DNA of 41,955 nt. Source: Prochlorococcus sp. AG-670-O13 (GTDB lineage Bacteria; Cyanobacteriota; Cyanobacteriia; PCC-6307; Cyanobiaceae). Location of the stretch: positions 1 through 41,955 of the forward strand of contig QCTB01000007.1 of assembly GCA_003209055.1 (NCBI GenBank), given 5' to 3'. Position numbers and translations under genes: made by a program. How positions within the stretch are numbered: position 1 is the first letter of the stretch; the number at the start of each line of letters is the position of its first letter. Positions 39,601 through 41,955 of this stretch are shown here, piece by piece. Below the pieces are notes generated by a model that worked only from the letters and a program-made list of their open reading frames with translations, had not been told where the DNA came from and made no database searches.

Positions 39601-40488
39601 TTAAATCTTTTTAAGCATTTTGCTAGTAGAGATAATAGTTCCTAACAAAACAAGTAATGATCCTATTATAAAATTAATATTTATTAATTCATTAAAAAAC
39701 AGAATCCCCCATAATGAGCCAAAAAATACTTGTAAATAATTTATTGTTGCCGCTTCTGAAGTTTGTAATTTCTTTATTCCAATTGTTAAAAATGTTTGGC
39801 CAGCTTGGGTAAAGAGTCCTATACCAATGATCCAAATCAAATCATGAGCATTAGGCGTTACCCAATTAATAAAGACAATTGGCGATAATGTAATTACTGA
39901 AATTAACGGAAAGTACTTAATTATTATGAAAACATCCTCAGTTGACGATAGTTTCTTTACTGTTATGTAAGCTAAAGCGGTTGATATTGCTCCAATAAAT
40001 GCTATGACGACACTTATATTATTAAGCTCAATATTTAAACTTGATAATTGAGATGGATTTAAGATTATTAATATTCCTAACCAACCTGTTATTGATGCAA
40101 TAATTAGATTTTTAGTAATCTTTTCATTAATAAGGATTCCTGCAAAAATAGATATAAATATAGGGTATGTATATTGAATTACAGTTGAGATATTTAGAGG
40201 CATATTTCGAATAGCATAAAATATGCAAACTAATGCGATTGTTCCTAAAATCCCTCTTAAAACAAGCAGTGGCTTGTTTACTCCCCATGGATTTATTTTC
40301 TTTTTATTTATTATCAAAGAGGTTATAAATAAGCTTAATAATGATCTAAAAAATACTAATTCATATATAGATATCCTATTATCAATTTTTTTTACGCAAA
40401 GAGTCATAAGACTGAAGAAAAATGATGCAAATATTAAATTTACTTTCTTAAATGAATTGTTATTTTGATTGAAAAATTCTATAAGCAT
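39601..40488 (-). CDS. EamA/DMT-family transporter
   Basis: About 10 TM segments, two EamA-like halves (LRGILGTIALVCIFYAIRNMPLNISTVIQYTYPIF). Confidence 0.85.
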   Translation of the reverse strand: MLIEFFNQNNNSFKKVNLIFASFFFSLMTLCVKKIDNRISIYELVFFRSLLSLFITSLIINKKKINPWGVNKPLLVLRGILGTIALVCIFYAIRNMPLNISTVIQYTYPIFISIFAGILINEKITKNLIIASITGWLGILIILNPSQLSSLNIELNNISVVIAFIGAISTALAYITVKKLSSTEDVFIIIKYFPLISVITLSPIVFINWVTPNAHDLIWIIGIGLFTQAGQTFLTIGIKKLQTSEAATINYLQVFFGSLWGILFFNELININFIIGSLLVLLGTIISTSKMLKKI

Positions 40489-40586
40489 TACTAAAATTAA
40501 TTTTATTGTGAAATTAAGTAGATTCTTTTAAAATTTTGACCTATAACATAATGACAATTAGGACTTCTTTTTAGAAAAATAAATAA

Positions 40587-41955
40587 ATGGGACCTTCGAT
40601 ACATCCAAGAACTATTCAGGAGGTTAAAGATAAAGTTGATATTGTGGATGTTATTTCTGAGCATATTGTATTAAAGAAAAAGGGAAAAGAATTTGTTGGT
40701 ATATGTCCTTTTCATGATGATAGTAAGCCATCTATGACAGTATCTCCTACAAAACAATTTTATTATTGTTTTTCTTGCGGAGCTGGAGGCAATTCTATTA
40801 AGTTTTTGATGGAGTTTACTCGCAATAACTTTACTGATGTTGTCCTTTTACTTGCAAAAAAGAACGATATTAATGTAATAAACGTTGATGGCCCTCAGCA
40901 AGAAATATTTAAGAAACAATTATCTAGGAGGGAGGAACTATATAAGATTCTTCGCGTATCAAAGGATTGGTTTAAGTCTCAATTAAATAATTCCTTAGGT
41001 AAAGAAGCACATCATTATTTAACTTCGCAAAGAAATTTAAATATTAAAAATATTAATGATTTTGAATTAGGTTATGCGCCTAATTCATGGAATGATTTAT
41101 GCAATTATCTTTTAAAAGTTGAGAAATTTCCTTTAAAGTTAATACTAAGTGCTGGTCTTGTTGTTGCAAAGGAAAATTCTGATAATGTTTACGATCGCTT
41201 TAGAAATAGATTGATTGTTCCTATTTTTGATATGCAAGGCCGTGTAGTCGCTTTTGGAGGTAGATCTCTCGATGGTCAGGAACCCAAATATTTAAATTCT
41301 CCAGAATCTGAGGTTTTCGAGAAGGGTAAAATGCTTTTTGCATTTGATAAAGCTTCGAGCAATATTAGAAAAAGAGATAAGGCCTTGGTAGTGGAGGGTT
41401 ATTTTGATGTTATTTCACTTCACTCAAAAGGTATAACGAATTCCGTTGCTTCTCTCGGAACAGCATTAAACAAATATCAAATATCACAACTTTGTAGATG
41501 TACGGATAGTAAAAACATTATTATAAATTTTGATTCCGATAATGCAGGTAAATCAGCTACAAAAAGAGTTATAAATGAAGTTGAAAATTTATCTCTGCAT
41601 GAACAAATTAATCTAAAAATACTGCAAATAAAGGCATTTAAAGATCCTGATGAATATCTTAAAAGGAATACTCCAGAAGATTATTACAATTTAATAGATA
41701 ATGCTTCTTTCTGGATTGATTGGGAGATTGATCAAATTTTTGATAATAAAGACTTATCCAAATCGGATATTTTCCAGAGTGTTATTTCTTCATTAGTTAA
41801 GTTATTAAGTAAACTACCACAATCCTCTACTAGAACTCACTATTTACAAAAAGTCTCAGAAAGATTAAGTATGGGACAAGCAAGATTAGCTATTAAATTT
41901 GAAGAAGACTTAAGAAAACAAGTTAAAGGTTTTCGTTGGCATGGTAGATCCAAAA
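40587..41955 (+). CDS. dnaG: DNA primase (5' part, runs off the window)
   Basis: MGPSIHPRTIQEVKDKVDIVDVISEHIVLKKKGKEFVGICPFHDDSKPSMTVSP..YYCFSCGAGGN zinc finger; FGGRSLDGQEPKYLNSPES, VVEGYFDVISLH toprim. Confidence 0.96.
   Translation, partial: MGPSIHPRTIQEVKDKVDIVDVISEHIVLKKKGKEFVGICPFHDDSKPSMTVSPTKQFYYCFSCGAGGNSIKFLMEFTRNNFTDVVLLLAKKNDINVINVDGPQQEIFKKQLSRREELYKILRVSKDWFKSQLNNSLGKEAHHYLTSQRNLNIKNINDFELGYAPNSWNDLCNYLLKVEKFPLKLILSAGLVVAKENSDNVYDRFRNRLIVPIFDMQGRVVAFGGRSLDGQEPKYLNSPESEVFEKGKMLFAFDKASSNIRKRDKALVVEGYFDVISLHSKGITNSVASLGTALNKYQISQLCRCTDSKNIIINFDSDNAGKSATKRVINEVENLSLHEQINLKILQIKAFKDPDEYLKRNTPEDYYNLIDNASFWIDWEIDQIFDNKDLSKSDIFQSVISSLVKLLSKLPQSSTRTHYLQKVSERLSMGQARLAIKFEEDLRKQVKGFRWHGRSK

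Noticed and set aside
1-41955. Looked for CRISPR repeats, IS elements, phage genes and rRNA
   Set aside because: No regularly spaced direct repeats, transposase/integrase or phage structural motifs, or rRNA sequence recognised

Overview
The window is an AT-rich, densely packed picocyanobacterial chromosome segment. Gene content and order look like a high-light Prochlorococcus (inferred from protein families only; no search was run). From left to right it contains: small hypotheticals and an HNH protein; a TauE/SafE permease; a three-gene ABC-2 exporter; the urea ABC transporter urtABCDE (minus); urease accessory genes ureGFE (minus) divergent from ureDABC (plus); a compact glucosylglycerate locus (gpgS divergent from a GH13_18 phosphorylase, a HAD phosphatase and a glycerate kinase); uppP, tRNA-Pro(GGG), msrA, an ABC exporter, trpD, carA, a STAS-domain gene, mini-RNase III, an RlmB-type methyltransferase, gatA, dnaE, a PAM68-like gene, rpsO, ruvA, an EamA permease, and the 5' part of dnaG running off the end. 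I saw no CRISPR array, prophage, IS element or defence island. The most interesting observations are: (1) a locus that appears to encode a closed glucosylglycerate synthesis/phosphorolysis cycle next to urease; (2) a STAS-domain gene with a strong Shine-Dalgarno but no ATG/GTG/TTG start, apparently starting at AUC or AUA; (3) a 13-bp perfect hairpin between urtA and urtB; (4) an orphan minus-strand terminator suggesting an unannotated sRNA; (5) several sub-60-aa ORFs missing from the ORF track.
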